This document shows, one piece after another, positions 1-10,386 of a stretch of DNA of 32,195 nucleotides. Position 1 is the first letter of the stretch. Each line of letters begins with the position of its first letter. Below the pieces are notes generated by a model. It saw only the letters and a list, made by a program, of their open reading frames with translations, was not told where the DNA came from and did no database searches. This stretch comes from Fragilariopsis cylindrus CCMP1102. Lineage: Eukaryota > Bacillariophyta > Bacillariophyceae > Bacillariales > Bacillariaceae. The stretch lies in assembly GCA_900095095.1 (NCBI GenBank), contig FMBT01000007.1, forward strand, positions 1-32,195. The letters are read 5' to 3'. The translations under genes were made by a program, and so were the position numbers.

Positions 1-1616
1 CCTTTTGCAATACTTCCCCCCAGCATTGAAAGACCGTTCATAGTTCCTCTGTGTGAGGGGATCACAGTGCGATTGGTCGCAATAGTTATACTTGAAAAGA
101 ATACAAGACCAAATATTCGAATGAAGCTCAGTAGAAGACTGAGATAAATAAATGAACCCCATGTTAAAGAGTTGGATGTCGGTTTCCCCCCCTCACCTTC
201 ATCATTCCAAAGTAACGAGAGGGGAACAAAAGCTACCAACGGTGCACTTAATAGAGCTCCAAGTTGAATCGATCGACGTAGACCGTACGTGTCTACGATC
301 CATGTATATACATGATACTGAGTGAGAGCGAAGATTATCCCTGTTGCAGAAAGAAGCTTACCGATCGAACCTTCGGATAGTCCTAAGCCTCCACCTTTTG
401 AAATACAATACAGTGGAAATGCTTCGTCAATTGCAATAGCTACAAAAGAAAATATCCAGAACACGATCAGATGATTCCTTGTATCAATTTTAGACCAAAG
501 GAAAGCCATAGTTGCCTTTCGTGGTGGTGATTGACAAGAAGTATTGGGGTCGTCGTCGTCGTTGCATATCTCATTGTTGGAAGATGGTAATTGTATTGAG
601 GAAGTCGATAGTAGCGATATAGATTCGTAGTGAGTCATGTGGTCGTGTATAGAAACATTCTCTTCTTCATCTTCTGCGACCATCTGTGATCCGTTCTGTG
701 ACAATTGCCGATAGTTTATTACATCATTGGTATTTGCAGGTTGGATCGAGGAAGAAGAGGAAAAACTCCGCAGCCAATACCAGAAGTCCATTGGTATCAT
801 ATTTGCACTCCGTACATCCGTTTCTGGTAGAGTTTCTGGTACCCACAATACTACAGCAATGAAATCGATTATGCATAGTAACACCGAAATGAGGTTAGGC
901 AAGAGAAAGGGATAGGATTCAAGAACTTTGTATATTGTTTGATCTTTTGATACCCAAAGATTAAAAGTAGGAAATTGTTTTATTGGATCTGATAAAAATC
1001 CTGCAATAGCAGGAGATAAAAGGAAACCCCATGCCCACATACCCATTGACATTGACATCCCTCTCGTTTCTAACTGTACATTCCCTCGAGCAGTTTCCGA
1101 CACAACAGCTTTACTAATCCCCACTAAACCGTTGCCAGCTCCTAGGAGAAAACGCCAAAAAAATGCGACACCGAATGATGATGAAAGTCCAAAAAAGAGA
1201 GAGAAAATAGCCGATAAAACTAAGGAAGTGTAGAATACAATTTTTCGTCCATATATATCAGCGATTCGACCCCAAGAATAACTTGTTATTGCTCTTCCAA
1301 TCATAAATGCTGCTGCTAATAATCCAGCATACGAACCAGCATTCTCTTCATTTGTTCCTGGAACAAGCTTGATAACCATAAATCCACTATATGGAAATAC
1401 AGAAACAAGTAACCAAGAATGTGTAAAAGTGCATAGACACATAGCTATTGTCGATGAATAATGTATTCTTGCTAACTCAGTCTCGTCGTCGTCGTCGTCG
1501 TCGTCGTCATCATCATCCCTTATGTCCAATTCGGATTGTTGTATTCCCATAACGCCATTCTGATTATTTGGAGAATGGTTGTTGCTGTTACTAGATAGCT
1601 TTATTGTATTGTTCAT
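1..1616 (-). CDS. MFS transporter, ZIF-like family (3' end cut by window edge)
   Basis: The minus-strand frame is open from an ATG at 1616 to position 1 without a stop (538 codons), so the C-terminus lies outside the window. The start gives an N-terminus rich in Asn and Ser with a run of ten Asp before the first membrane segment. The MFS signature between TM2 and TM3 is clear (GRIADIYGRKIV), after the segment LAAAFMIGRAITSYSWG. Later landmarks are GLVGISKAVVSE, GFLLSPAIAGFLSDP and a VPETLPET end to the first half, the order found in plant zinc-induced-facilitator-like and related Tet/TCR-type H+ antiporters. A long acidic and Ser-rich cytosolic loop separates the two six-TM halves. A polytopic membrane exporter of metal chelates or small organics is likely, but the substrate cannot be read from sequence. 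No intron or frameshift is seen. It diverges from the gene at 2041. Confidence 0.85.
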   Translation of the reverse strand, partial: MNNTIKLSSNSNNHSPNNQNGVMGIQQSELDIRDDDDDDDDDDDETELARIHYSSTIAMCLCTFTHSWLLVSVFPYSGFMVIKLVPGTNEENAGSYAGLLAAAFMIGRAITSYSWGRIADIYGRKIVFYTSLVLSAIFSLFFGLSSSFGVAFFWRFLLGAGNGLVGISKAVVSETARGNVQLETRGMSMSMGMWAWGFLLSPAIAGFLSDPIKQFPTFNLWVSKDQTIYKVLESYPFLLPNLISVLLCIIDFIAVVLWVPETLPETDVRSANMIPMDFWYWLRSFSSSSSIQPANTNDVINYRQLSQNGSQMVAEDEEENVSIHDHMTHYESISLLSTSSIQLPSSNNEICNDDDDPNTSCQSPPRKATMAFLWSKIDTRNHLIVFWIFSFVAIAIDEAFPLYCISKGGGLGLSEGSIGKLLSATGIIFALTQYHVYTWIVDTYGLRRSIQLGALLSAPLVAFVPLSLLWNDEGEGGKPTSNSLTWGSFIYLSLLLSFIRIFGLVFFSSITIATNRTVIPSHRGTMNGLSMLGGSIAK

Positions 1617-2040
1617 TGTCGTGTTTATTAATGTTTCATGTTCGTTATGCTGTTCCAAGTCTTCTGTTGTGTCGTAACAAGTCAATGGGAGGCGCAAGCA
1701 ACAAGAAACAAGAGTTCGAAAGTAAAGATAATTCTAATGAAAACGCAATAAACTTTGGACGTGTGTGTGTACTCCGCTGTTCTCATCTAGAACTCCTAAT
1801 TAAATAATCTGACGTGGAAAATTTAATTAACATCTCAAAAGGATTAATTGTATTTATTTAACAGTTTTGTGTATAAAAAAATAAGAATTGTGAATGAATC
1901 TTGTCAACCGCCCGTTCAAAAATCTCTTTCTGAGTTCAGAGTGAAGACCAGCTAGCTAACTTAAAATACAGTGGACTAGAGACTCTAGAAAAACGTTACC
2001 ATAACAGGTACAAAAATTGAATCAATAGAAGCAAATAAAA
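1617..2040. promoter_or_regulatory. Intergenic region between divergent genes (MFS and 2041 gene)
   Basis: This 424-bp AT-rich stretch separates two divergent start codons and should hold both promoters. The frame upstream of the MFS ATG stays open for about 20 codons without another ATG. A TGACGT word lies near 1810, matching the core of CO2/cAMP-responsive elements described in diatoms, but a single 6-mer is weak evidence. No RNA gene or coding stretch was recognised. Confidence 0.35.
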
Positions 2041-3105
2041 ATGAGATCGTCATCACGCTTACGTTTAGCTCTCTCTACTAGTAGCAAATCATTATACAGG
2101 ATATTGCATTTATCCAAGTACAATTCCGTCGTTGGTGTTCATTCCCCTTATCCAACAAGAAACTATGCAACTAGCAGCTGTCTTTCGACGAAGACGACTA
2201 CTTATTATGATTCTCAATCTGGATTACACCTTCCGATTCACAATCAACAAGAGATTCGATTATTTCTTGATGTTAATACTTCATCAGATACAAGTATTGC
2301 CTTTGAAATACCACATCAACTAAATAAGCATAGAGATGAAGCCGATGAAATGTCAGATAAATTAAACCAACTTACTGGGATGGGTATCCATGGAGTTATA
2401 CTTCCACCATTCAAATATCCACGAGATTATCGGAACTTCCAAACACTTGTTTCTATCGCTCCACCAAACTTTTACTTTATATGCTCTACTGATGATGATG
2501 ATGGTGCAGTACTAAAAGCTCAAGACTACTCATCCTCTACAAATTTGAGTAAGGTTTTTCAATACAACAACAACAACAACAACAGCAGCGAGAAGGATAA
2601 TGAGAATAGATCTCATGATTCCTTCCGAAACTCTATTGAAAATGGTCTTCATACGACTTTATCGATTACAAAAGAGATTTACGTAGGTGATAAGAGGGGG
2701 GATAATGTAGTAGAACCTATCACATTAGCGAATAATATTGCCTCAATGATTGATGCTGTCGGTGGATGTAACTTTATATGGTTATCGTCAAAAACATCAC
2801 TAAAGGGTGGTGATGGTAATGATGACGAGTGTAATAAGGAGGAGACTACTAGATGTCGGAAACAACAACTCCATCGTCACCAACTAGTGGCAGATACTAT
2901 GATACAAATATGTGAAGAATTAATTTATCTTGATGTTGCTGGAGCGACCATTAAAAGCCGATTATTAGTCGATTCTTTGAGTGAGGATATTGTAGAAGAT
3001 ACCATGTTTGCTGGTGTTAACAGCTATGTTATTGACAATGAGGAACAAGTGGAGATGGTAGAAAATGTAGCACAGGAACAGGGCAAATCTATACTTCGAT
3101 CATAA
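2041..3105 (+). CDS. Hypothetical protein with mitochondrial-type presequence; possible TIM-barrel (transaldolase-like) fold
   Basis: This is a single open frame of 354 codons from the first ATG after a short AT-rich leader. The first ~45 residues are rich in Ser, Arg and Leu, lack acidic residues and end near TRNYATSS, typical of a mitochondrial presequence. The body alternates short hydrophobic strands with helices: IRLFLDVNT, GIHGVILPPF, NFYFICST, CNFIWLSSK, SRLLVDSLSEDIVEDTM, then GVNSYVIDNEE near the C-terminus. The first and last of these resemble the opening strand and the 'ASiR...v..a...Ga' strand of small transaldolases, but the catalytic Lys segment is not seen. Two insertions (Asn repeat near residues 176-182 and an acidic stretch near 265) interrupt it. 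Function unknown; the fold is an inference. It converges on the next gene with 135 bp between stops. Confidence 0.75.
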   Translation: MRSSSRLRLALSTSSKSLYRILHLSKYNSVVGVHSPYPTRNYATSSCLSTKTTTYYDSQSGLHLPIHNQQEIRLFLDVNTSSDTSIAFEIPHQLNKHRDEADEMSDKLNQLTGMGIHGVILPPFKYPRDYRNFQTLVSIAPPNFYFICSTDDDDGAVLKAQDYSSSTNLSKVFQYNNNNNNSSEKDNENRSHDSFRNSIENGLHTTLSITKEIYVGDKRGDNVVEPITLANNIASMIDAVGGCNFIWLSSKTSLKGGDGNDDECNKEETTRCRKQQLHRHQLVADTMIQICEELIYLDVAGATIKSRLLVDSLSEDIVEDTMFAGVNSYVIDNEEQVEMVENVAQEQGKSILRS

Positions 3106-3240
3106 TCTAGCATAATTTTGTCCAGTAAAGAATAATTTTTATATTACCAAAATACTATTCAATAAAAGTATGGTTGTAGAAAAGTTGTTCTTTTTTTTGT
3201 ATCTTTTATGATTACATTATTAGCGAAGTTTGTATCTCTT

Positions 3241-3903
3241 TTATACTATTCCCAATGCAGCTGAAAAGTTCGGCCATGTCAATCCTGCTTCACCTTCTGA
3301 TAATTTTGTCAGGGAAAGGTGCATCTTGTGACGTGTAAGTTTTTCTTTCCCTTCTGCTAATATATCAAATAGATATTCTGCACCGGTTGGATCTTCTAAT
3401 GTACCTGCTGACTTCGATACGAATGGTCCACCCAATGGCGTTGCAAAGTCTAATTCTAATATAGATTCCACAAATTCATCCTTCGTCACAAAAAGTTTAC
3501 CATCAAAGATCGAGCTTCTCCATTTTGCAGTATGTTCTTTTCCTTGATTTGCAAAGACTCTTTCTTCATACACTGGAATCCATTTTGGTCGACTGGCACT
3601 TTGATCTGCCATCCGATATCCACCACCCGGTAGTCTAAATTCACAATCCTTACAGGCAGAATAACAACACATCCCACCACTTTCATCCAGCATAATATAT
3701 TTTTCTGCCAAACGACCAAAAAGTTTCACACCATCCTTTGGATCGATAGTTAGAGCGTCAGTAGTAACTTCTTCGGTTGTAGAGTATAGCACTGATGTGC
3801 GATGGTGAAGATGCTGATGATGATTCGATACGAATCCCTCTATTGCATGGCCGCCGTACAGAATTCCCCCGACCAATAAGATTGCTTTATTAACTATTCT
3901 CAT
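3241..3903 (-). CDS. Plastid-type protein with a CCxxxCxxC motif, function unknown
   Basis: A 220-residue intact ORF. The N-terminus has a hydrophobic signal segment (KAILLVGGILYGG) followed by AIEGFVSN, which fits the A/G-F cleavage motif of diatom plastid preproteins. Residues ~77-86 contain CCYSACKDC, then EFRLPGGGYR and a conserved-looking SRPKWIPVYEERVF. The Cys cluster could bind a metal or an Fe-S centre and recalls the CC..GC..C arrangement of oxidoreductase-like domain proteins, but overall similarity was not established. The C-terminal ~100 residues look helical, without EF-hand loops. The start ATG at 3903 is the only one that includes the signal peptide. It diverges from hslV across ~600 bp. 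Confidence 0.75.
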   Translation of the reverse strand: MRIVNKAILLVGGILYGGHAIEGFVSNHHQHLHHRTSVLYSTTEEVTTDALTIDPKDGVKLFGRLAEKYIMLDESGGMCCYSACKDCEFRLPGGGYRMADQSASRPKWIPVYEERVFANQGKEHTAKWRSSIFDGKLFVTKDEFVESILELDFATPLGGPFVSKSAGTLEDPTGAEYLFDILAEGKEKLTRHKMHLSLTKLSEGEAGLTWPNFSAALGIV

Positions 3904-4498
3904 GATGCCGATAGGAATAGTGGTTGTTAATCAGCGAGTTTACACCGAATTATTTGATTCTAATTCAATCGGCCAGGGTCTAAGAAGAATTGATGTCTGA
4001 TAGCCTATGATGCTATTACAATACGATACGAGTGTTACTCAATAGCAGCTCTGTTGCTTCAGTCGAATGAGTAAGTATGATCGTCATATACGGTATACAT
4101 TTCCTTCTCCTCTTTTCTCTTTTTCCATCGATTTTTCTCTCGAATGTGAATTTTGATAGGTTTTTTGGCCGTTCGAACATGAAACACGTCATCTGATTAT
4201 CCTCTCACAATTCAAGAATATACCCCTCTTTAATTCATATCCCCCCGCCCGGACGCCCCCGTTTCCACTTTTCTGCAAGATGTATCGAGTCACGAGAAAT
4301 GAAGATCGCCTGAATGAATCAATCAAATAAGGCGAGCGATGATGATCTTCGAATTTGAGAATAGCATGACTAAACAACACAGACAAACCCAAACAAACAA
4401 CATTCCGACATTCCGACATTATTGCATATATCATCGTTAACGAGGTACAGTACTTATAATTCATTTAATTTAAACACAAGGTATAATTAATAGACACA
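3904..4498. promoter_or_regulatory. Intergenic region between divergent genes (3903 gene and hslV)
   Basis: A 595-bp gap between two divergent starts. It contains a pyrimidine-rich patch (about 4100-4140), a short G/C-rich island near 4244-4262 and otherwise AT-rich sequence. A minus-strand ORF at 4189-4464 exists but has no recognisable protein features. Both promoters presumably lie here. Confidence 0.35.
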
Positions 4499-5572
4499 AT
4501 GAACTCTGCTTTTATTCGAGGATCGACTAAAGTTTTCGCCGGCGCATCGAAATTGCGGGTCAATAATAATCAGACGGCGACGATTTTTGCCAACTCTCCT
4601 GCTATTAGTACTGCTACAAGTAGTACTAGTACTACCAGTGTTCCGTCGTCGTTTGGATCAGAAGGAGGACGACGTTCCTTTCATTCTTCCAATCAATGTA
4701 ATAGATCTGACAATACATACCACGGCACTACCATTTTATGTGTACGAAAGAATGGTAAAGTATGTATGATGGGTGATGGTATGGTCAGTATGGGTAATAT
4801 GATTGTGAAACCGAATGCTGTGAAAATCCAACGGTTGTTTCCTAAGGGTGGATTGAATAAAGCATCGAATGGTCTCGACCAGAAAGAAAATGATCAAAAG
4901 GCAGTCATTGTTGGATTTGCCGGTGCCACGGCGGATGCCTTTACACTTCTCGAACGATTAGAGGGGAAACTGGATGAATATCCTGGTCAATTAAGTCGAT
5001 CCTGTGTGGAATTGGCAAAGGGATGGAGGACTGATAAATATTTACGTCGATTAGAAGCATCATTGATTGTGGCAGATGAAAACAAATCGTTAGAAATCAC
5101 AGGTAATGGTGATGTATTAGAAATGACGGATGGAATAATTGGTATTGGAAGTGGCAGTCCATTCGCACTTGGTAAGTTTTTTTTTTAAATGAGATGACAA
5201 ATGAAGAAGAAGATATGGAAAGAAGCGATTATTAAATAGCATTTGTAGCGACAAAAGAAAGAAAAAATCTGCCGTTGTTCATATAAATGTTGTTAATACG
5301 GTTGAAATATCATCTAATATTGAATATTGTGTTGCTATATTGCTAACGTTTTGTTTCTACTTTCTCAAATCCAACTTTTTTTTCAAAATGAATGAACTTT
5401 GACAAACAATAATATAGCTGCTGCCAGGGCATTGATGAGTGTAGAGGACATGAGTGCCGAAGAAGTCGCCACAAGAGCAATGAATGTTGCATCCGATATG
5501 TGTGTATATACCAATAAAGAATTTCTTTCGTATACTGTGGATGATATGAGTGGCATAAATGAGGAACCATAA
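4499..5572 (+). CDS. hslV: HslV, ATP-dependent protease peptidase subunit, mitochondrial (2 exons)
   Basis: Spliced model: exons 4499-5171 and 5418-5572, 275 residues. HslV is the N-terminal-Thr peptidase of the bacterial-type HslVU (ClpYQ) protease, retained in mitochondria of several protists. A Ser/Thr/Arg-rich presequence of about 76 residues is followed by [12 protein letters not shown]; cleavage after Gly76 would expose Thr77 as the catalytic nucleophile. Further family signatures are [81 protein letters not shown], then across the splice AAARALM, and near the end MCVYTN. Splicing is needed because the unspliced frame reads into the intron and stops. Length after the presequence (199) is slightly above bacterial HslV (about 175). 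The partner ATPase HslU is not in the window. Confidence 0.96.
5172..5417 (+). other. Intron of hslV (246 nt, GT-AG)
   Basis: The donor GTAAGT follows the G of a split Ala codon and the acceptor AATATAG precedes CTGCTGCC. Removal restores the conserved GSPFALAAARAL segment of HslV exactly. A T-rich run directly follows the donor, and the unspliced reading stops within it. Confidence 0.95.
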
Positions 5573-6693
5573 TAATAATGTGAAGATGATTCACTTTCAA
5601 AGCATTATTATATTTGAATAATAATAATAGTAATAAGAATAATAATAGTAATAATAATAAGATCTTCGTAGTTTTGAGCTATGAACGTATTAATGTATTG
5701 TCTGAAGTAATTCATTTATTTCTAATCTAGTAGAAAAAAATCTTCATGCCATATACACTACTACCACAACAAACTTAAGAATAGTGTTTGTATCCACAAA
5801 ATTTTGAATACTTGCTAGTATAGTAATGGTTGTGAGATTTTCTATAAAAGGTGTTACATGCATTTATATTATGAATCCAGTGATGTGATATAATATGAGC
5901 CAACAATTGGGATATTACTTGGAAATTGGTGCAAATATTCCAAGCACCTGTGTAGATTGTAATTTTTCCAGTATAATCCTTATGGCACTTATACACACAG
6001 ATTAAATCTCAATCCCCGATCAATGTGTGTAAGTTAGGGACAGCTCCAGTTTTGTGATTGTACAACATCCTGAACATTATTAAATGTTAAGAAAAACTGG
6101 TAGAGTATTATTTATATCATTCAAGATCAACAAAAGGGTGTGACTAAAATTGTAGAGGAAAGAACGCGAGCATCTTTCTTGATGTTAGATACTGAGGTGC
6201 CAGCAAGGTGTTTTCAGCTAACATTTCTGGTGTTAACTGCTTCCATCTTTCTTCCAAAAAGTTGACCAAACACATGAAACAAAAACTCCTTTGTTAACCG
6301 CACAAAGCACAGTACAATCAACGCTTAAAAATGGATAGGCAGAAGGAAAGAAAAGAAATTGGAATATTGAGATACTAGATCTTTCCAATAAGATGTCTGC
6401 CTGGCAGATTCAAGATATGTTACATTGTTGTAGGTGCTATTTGCAAAGTTAAAATGAATATTATTTATTTGTATGTTAATCCAGTCGTGCACGGTGTTTG
6501 ATCACTTCATACGCGCCTCGGAACCACTCAAATAAAAAAATTGTGCTAGATTTTGATTTTAGAAAAATACGTTGAAATAAATAAATAATGATAGGGACGA
6601 CAACGAAAAACGGACAACAACAAAATCAGTTCAAAATTAATACCATACGTAGATTATACTTCTTAAAGTATACAAAAACTTGTCGCTGCAAAA
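5573..6693. other. 1.1-kb AT-rich intergenic stretch
   Basis: Between hslV and the WD40 gene. It begins with an imperfect AAT/AATAG microsatellite (about 5614-5662). Short open stretches occur on the minus strand (5775-5996 and around 6130-6260), but none has a recognisable domain, start context or length. No tRNA or other RNA gene was recognised. The last ~150 bp must contain the promoter of the 6694 gene. Confidence 0.3.
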
Positions 6694-9600
6694 ATGGCTA
6701 GGGGTAAAAGTCCAGGGCGAAAGTCGAAGAGTAAGACGAAGTCAATTGAACCGAAAAAGAACGATTCTCGTTCAGCTTCTCCTGCTTCTCCTCGAACGCC
6801 ATTGAATCGTTTACTGGTTGGAGGTCAACTTCTCGGAAATCGTCCTACATTAGCTCCCGATCATACCAATATCGTGTCATCGTGGGATACTTTTGAACCG
6901 ATTATAACACCAGAAATAACATATGAACAACGAAAAAAACCTGAACGTCTTATTCTTCTACCTCACGCACGATACATTACTGTCTTGTCATACAAAACTG
7001 GAATCAAGATTGCTACACTGGCACCGTCTTTGAAAGATGAAGATGACAAAAACGTCATTATCGAGTGTGTTAGTCTCGTCAATTATCAACGCAAGCAATC
7101 AGAGACGACGGTACAAGATGTTCTCGATAGGATGGATGTAGAAGATGATGATGATGATGAAGAGAATACGGAGTTGAATGGAACAACCGATGCGGTGGAT
7201 GAAACATTAGTTATGGTAGGATGTTCTGACGGAAGCGTTCGAGAATTTTCGCTTCTCGAATTGGGAAATCGAGGTAGTAGTGATAAGACGGTACATTTCG
7301 GAGCGTACAAAGTTTCGGGACCGTGTTTTCGACCCCGTCGTGTTATTCGAGTTCTTAAGAATGAACCTATTATGGACTTGACAGTCCCACATTTAAGAAC
7401 ACAAGTTAGAGATGATGGAATTTTGGTATACGTAGCCGCACGAAGACTAATAAGCCAAGAGGAGGGATCCAAGGAAGCATCAAAAAGTGTTGGCTTCTCC
7501 ATTGAAGTACTTCGGGTCCTTCTGCCACACTTTGATGGATCTACAACAGATATTGATCTATCGTCAAAGGAAACTATGCGTTCACTTGATAAAATCAAAT
7601 GCAGAATTAGTAAAGGAGGCAATAATAAAAAATTTGCAAACACACTCCCATTTCGAATGCTCTCAGCTGCGAAAGTCCTTCCTACTACTACGGCGACAAC
7701 ATAATGCAACAGAACTGCTCGATTTTTGTGGTTCTAGCGAGAGCGAACATTATCTCTGTCTACTACGATCAGCTCAACTCATCAGAGGTATTCACGCCTT
7801 TGACTTTTTCGATGCCATCAAATAATCCCCTAACAGCTGTCGATATCTCTCTGAACAATGCTGATATTACGTGTGGTCATTACCGCGGAAACATTCGTGT
7901 CATGAACAATATATTAAATGATATTGAACTTTACCAAATTTCAATGAAAGAATCAAAGCAATTAAATGGAGGAACTCTGTATCTTCGTCGTTGATAAAAA
8001 CAGGTAATTTGCCACAAGATCCAAGAAAAAATATGATCACTAGTAGAGTTCATTGGCATGCCTTCCTGTTACCAGCATGGTTTATGATTCGATGAGTTAT
8101 CCGATGGATCCTTTACTATACAGTGGAGGAGATGAAAGTGTGTTGGTCACATGGCAGATATCGCAGGGAAGAGACCGGCCCGTAGATGTCCATCCCGTCT
8201 TGCACTGGGAGGAATCGTTCATTTGTCTTCCTCGGATAGATGCGATGCCAATCCTGCAAATGGGATCATAGTGTATTGCGAAGACAACACCCTACAGCTT
8301 CTCGAATCACACAATAAGGGGTGTATATGGAAAGTTCAGGGACTAGCTTGTGGTGGACAAAATAGCAGTGATAATATGCCTTCACTTCATATTGATCCCC
8401 GATCCGATGGACAGAAAAATTCGCAAGTCGTCGTCACTGGTTTGGATCAAGCTCCAGGATACATTCATTGGTTTGATCCAAAGCGAGAACGCCTAGCTTC
8501 TTCGTTAGAAGTTGTTCCTTACAATCGTATCAGTAGGACAGAACCTGATGAATGCCCGCTTCCGAAACCTACTATCACTGGACACGCATTCAGTAAGAAT
8601 GGCGAAGACTTGATTACTATTGATGAGTCTCAAACTGAAAACGTATATATTGGAGCCCGTGAGGAGCAAGCCAAGGGCGAGGAGTATGGTACTGTGAGCA
8701 CAATTCGCTTTTGGTCATGGAATGATTCTAGCTCTGCACAAGGAAAATCTGCGCCTCCTTACCACCAAATTGCTTCTATGACATATCCTCATGGACCAAA
8801 AAGTCGCATATCCGCCATTGGAATGTCCATCGACGGTACCTTTGCGTGTACTGTTAGCTACAATGAACAGTCTTTTCGAGTCTGGCAACGCGCTGGGCGA
8901 GACAAATCAATCTCTTGGGCTTGTCGTTACAAGGTTAAAATTCCTGCCGGGTTTTCCAATTGCTCCACGAAAAAATATGGTGTTACATTTTCAGATGAGA
9001 ACTCTCTTCTCGCCATTGCCTTTGGGCAGGTTGGAACAATTTGGGATACAGATGGAGCCCGACTTTTGACTACCTTTGATCATTCCCAGGGAAATTCTGA
9101 CATCGAACGTTTACAATTCATTAGTCCAGGTTTGCATCAGGATCTACTACTGATCCAGTCAAAGGCTTGTGTATCGCTTCGTTCACCTTATGGCCCGTAC
9201 GGAAGTTCAGGAAGCTTTCAAGGCTGGTGTTGGTCTGTCCCTCAAAGTCCAAAAGGCTCTATTATAACCGCAGTCGAGCTTGTCGAAAGTCATGAATGTA
9301 TTGCCATAGCTATGTATTCACCCATCCAAAACCAAAGCCGCGTAGTTTTGATCGATGTTACGACTGGAAAGGGGAAATCATCGATGAGCCTGATCGAGGA
9401 CATTGATGGTTGTATAAGTGCTCTTTGTGCTGTTGGAAAGAAACGTGTGAAATCAAACTGGGACAATGATAGCGCATTGAATGGCAAAGCTACGAAATCT
9501 ACTTTGACCTTTTATGCACTGACAAGTGTTGGCGACCTCCTACTATTCACGGAAGGTGCAACTGAAACTAAGTTCAATGGTATTATTACAACAATAGCAG

Positions 9601-9848
9601 ACGCGTCAGCTGGACCACGGTTAGATATTGCCCCAAGTGAAAACAATAGACGAAAACGACAGCGAACACAGATTTCGTCCGGTGCACTTTCTAAAGAATT
9701 AGCAAAAACGAAGAAGTTGGCCCTTGACATTTTTGGCTCTGACGCTACCAAGGATTCAACTGGGGATCGTTCGACTGCAGAGCTACCATCTCTCAGCACA
9801 AACTTTGTCAAGACATTCGTAGGACGCAATCTTTGTAAGACTAGATAG
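6694..9848 (+). CDS. WDR75/Nan1-like (UTP17) WD40 protein of the small-subunit processome, frame-broken
   Basis: Reading through four frame changes gives about 1,052 residues. WDR75/Nan1 is a UtpA (t-UTP) subunit needed for pre-18S rRNA transcription and processing in the nucleolus. The N-terminus is basic and Ser/Lys-rich, like a nuclear signal. WD40 blades are visible: LLPHARYITVLSYKTG, VGCSDGSVREFSL, LTAVDISLNNADITCGHYRG, LLYSGGDESVLVTWQI, then a second propeller with IGMSIDGTFACTVSYNEQS and AIAFGQVGTIWDTDG. The junction RLALGGIVHL fits the human 'PRLGATIEHI' position. The C-terminal tail has NNRRKRQRTQ. Frames change near 7690, 7980, 8061 and 8195, each requiring one extra base (one base missing); from ~8200 on, 1.6 kb is clean. 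Indel errors are more likely than a pseudogene because homology continues across every break. Confidence 0.85.
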
Positions 9849-10386
9849 AACAGAATAATCATATTTTATGACTTCAATACAGTAGTCTAATTTCTAATTT
9901 CATAGTAAAGCATTCTGTTATGGATTTTTACGAGGAATTCTTGTTCTATCACAGTTCAGCATCAATAGGAGGTATTAATTAAATCGGGCACTTTCAATAA
10001 GAACGCAATGACTATTCAATACTCTCTGTTTCGGCATTCAATAAAGTTCGAAAGTTAGAACTAAACTATAATCAAAAACTAATCAAATCTACTCGTACTA
10101 GCTTGTATGGTCAAAAAGGTTGTGCACGTTTAAAGTTGATGCAGTAGAGCAAAGGATTGACGGTACGAGTAGCTACTCTCTGTGAGCTTTAAAAGTTATG
10201 ACAGCTGACAATTTACTTTAGATCAACTAAAAAGTTACTATACTACTTGAGTAGATTTTTCATTGCTGCTACTGATGTATTTTTTCTATTACTTCGAAGT
10301 ATTACTACTTATATACTATACCAATATATATATATATTTATATATATTGTTGATACATAGCACAATATAAACTGGATTAAAAAAAA
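9849..10386. other. Intergenic region between convergent genes with AT repeat
   Basis: A 538-bp AT-rich spacer separates the stops of the WDR75-like and RNase HII genes. An (AT)n tract lies at about 10322-10350. No ORF or RNA gene was recognised; 3' UTRs of both neighbours are expected. Confidence 0.35.

Noticed and set aside
7086..7709. 207-codon minus-strand ORF inside the WDR75-like gene
   Set aside because: It lies opposite conserved WD40 coding sequence and its Ser-rich text is the complement of acidic GAT/GAA codons.
7610..7712. Intron explanation for the first frame change of the WDR75-like gene
   Set aside because: Available GT/AG pairs give lengths (57, 66, 103 or 38 nt) that either leave the frame unchanged, yield the wrong frame or are too short.
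10322..10350. AT tract as a replication origin or attachment site
   Set aside because: A simple (AT)n microsatellite between convergent genes with no other supporting structure.
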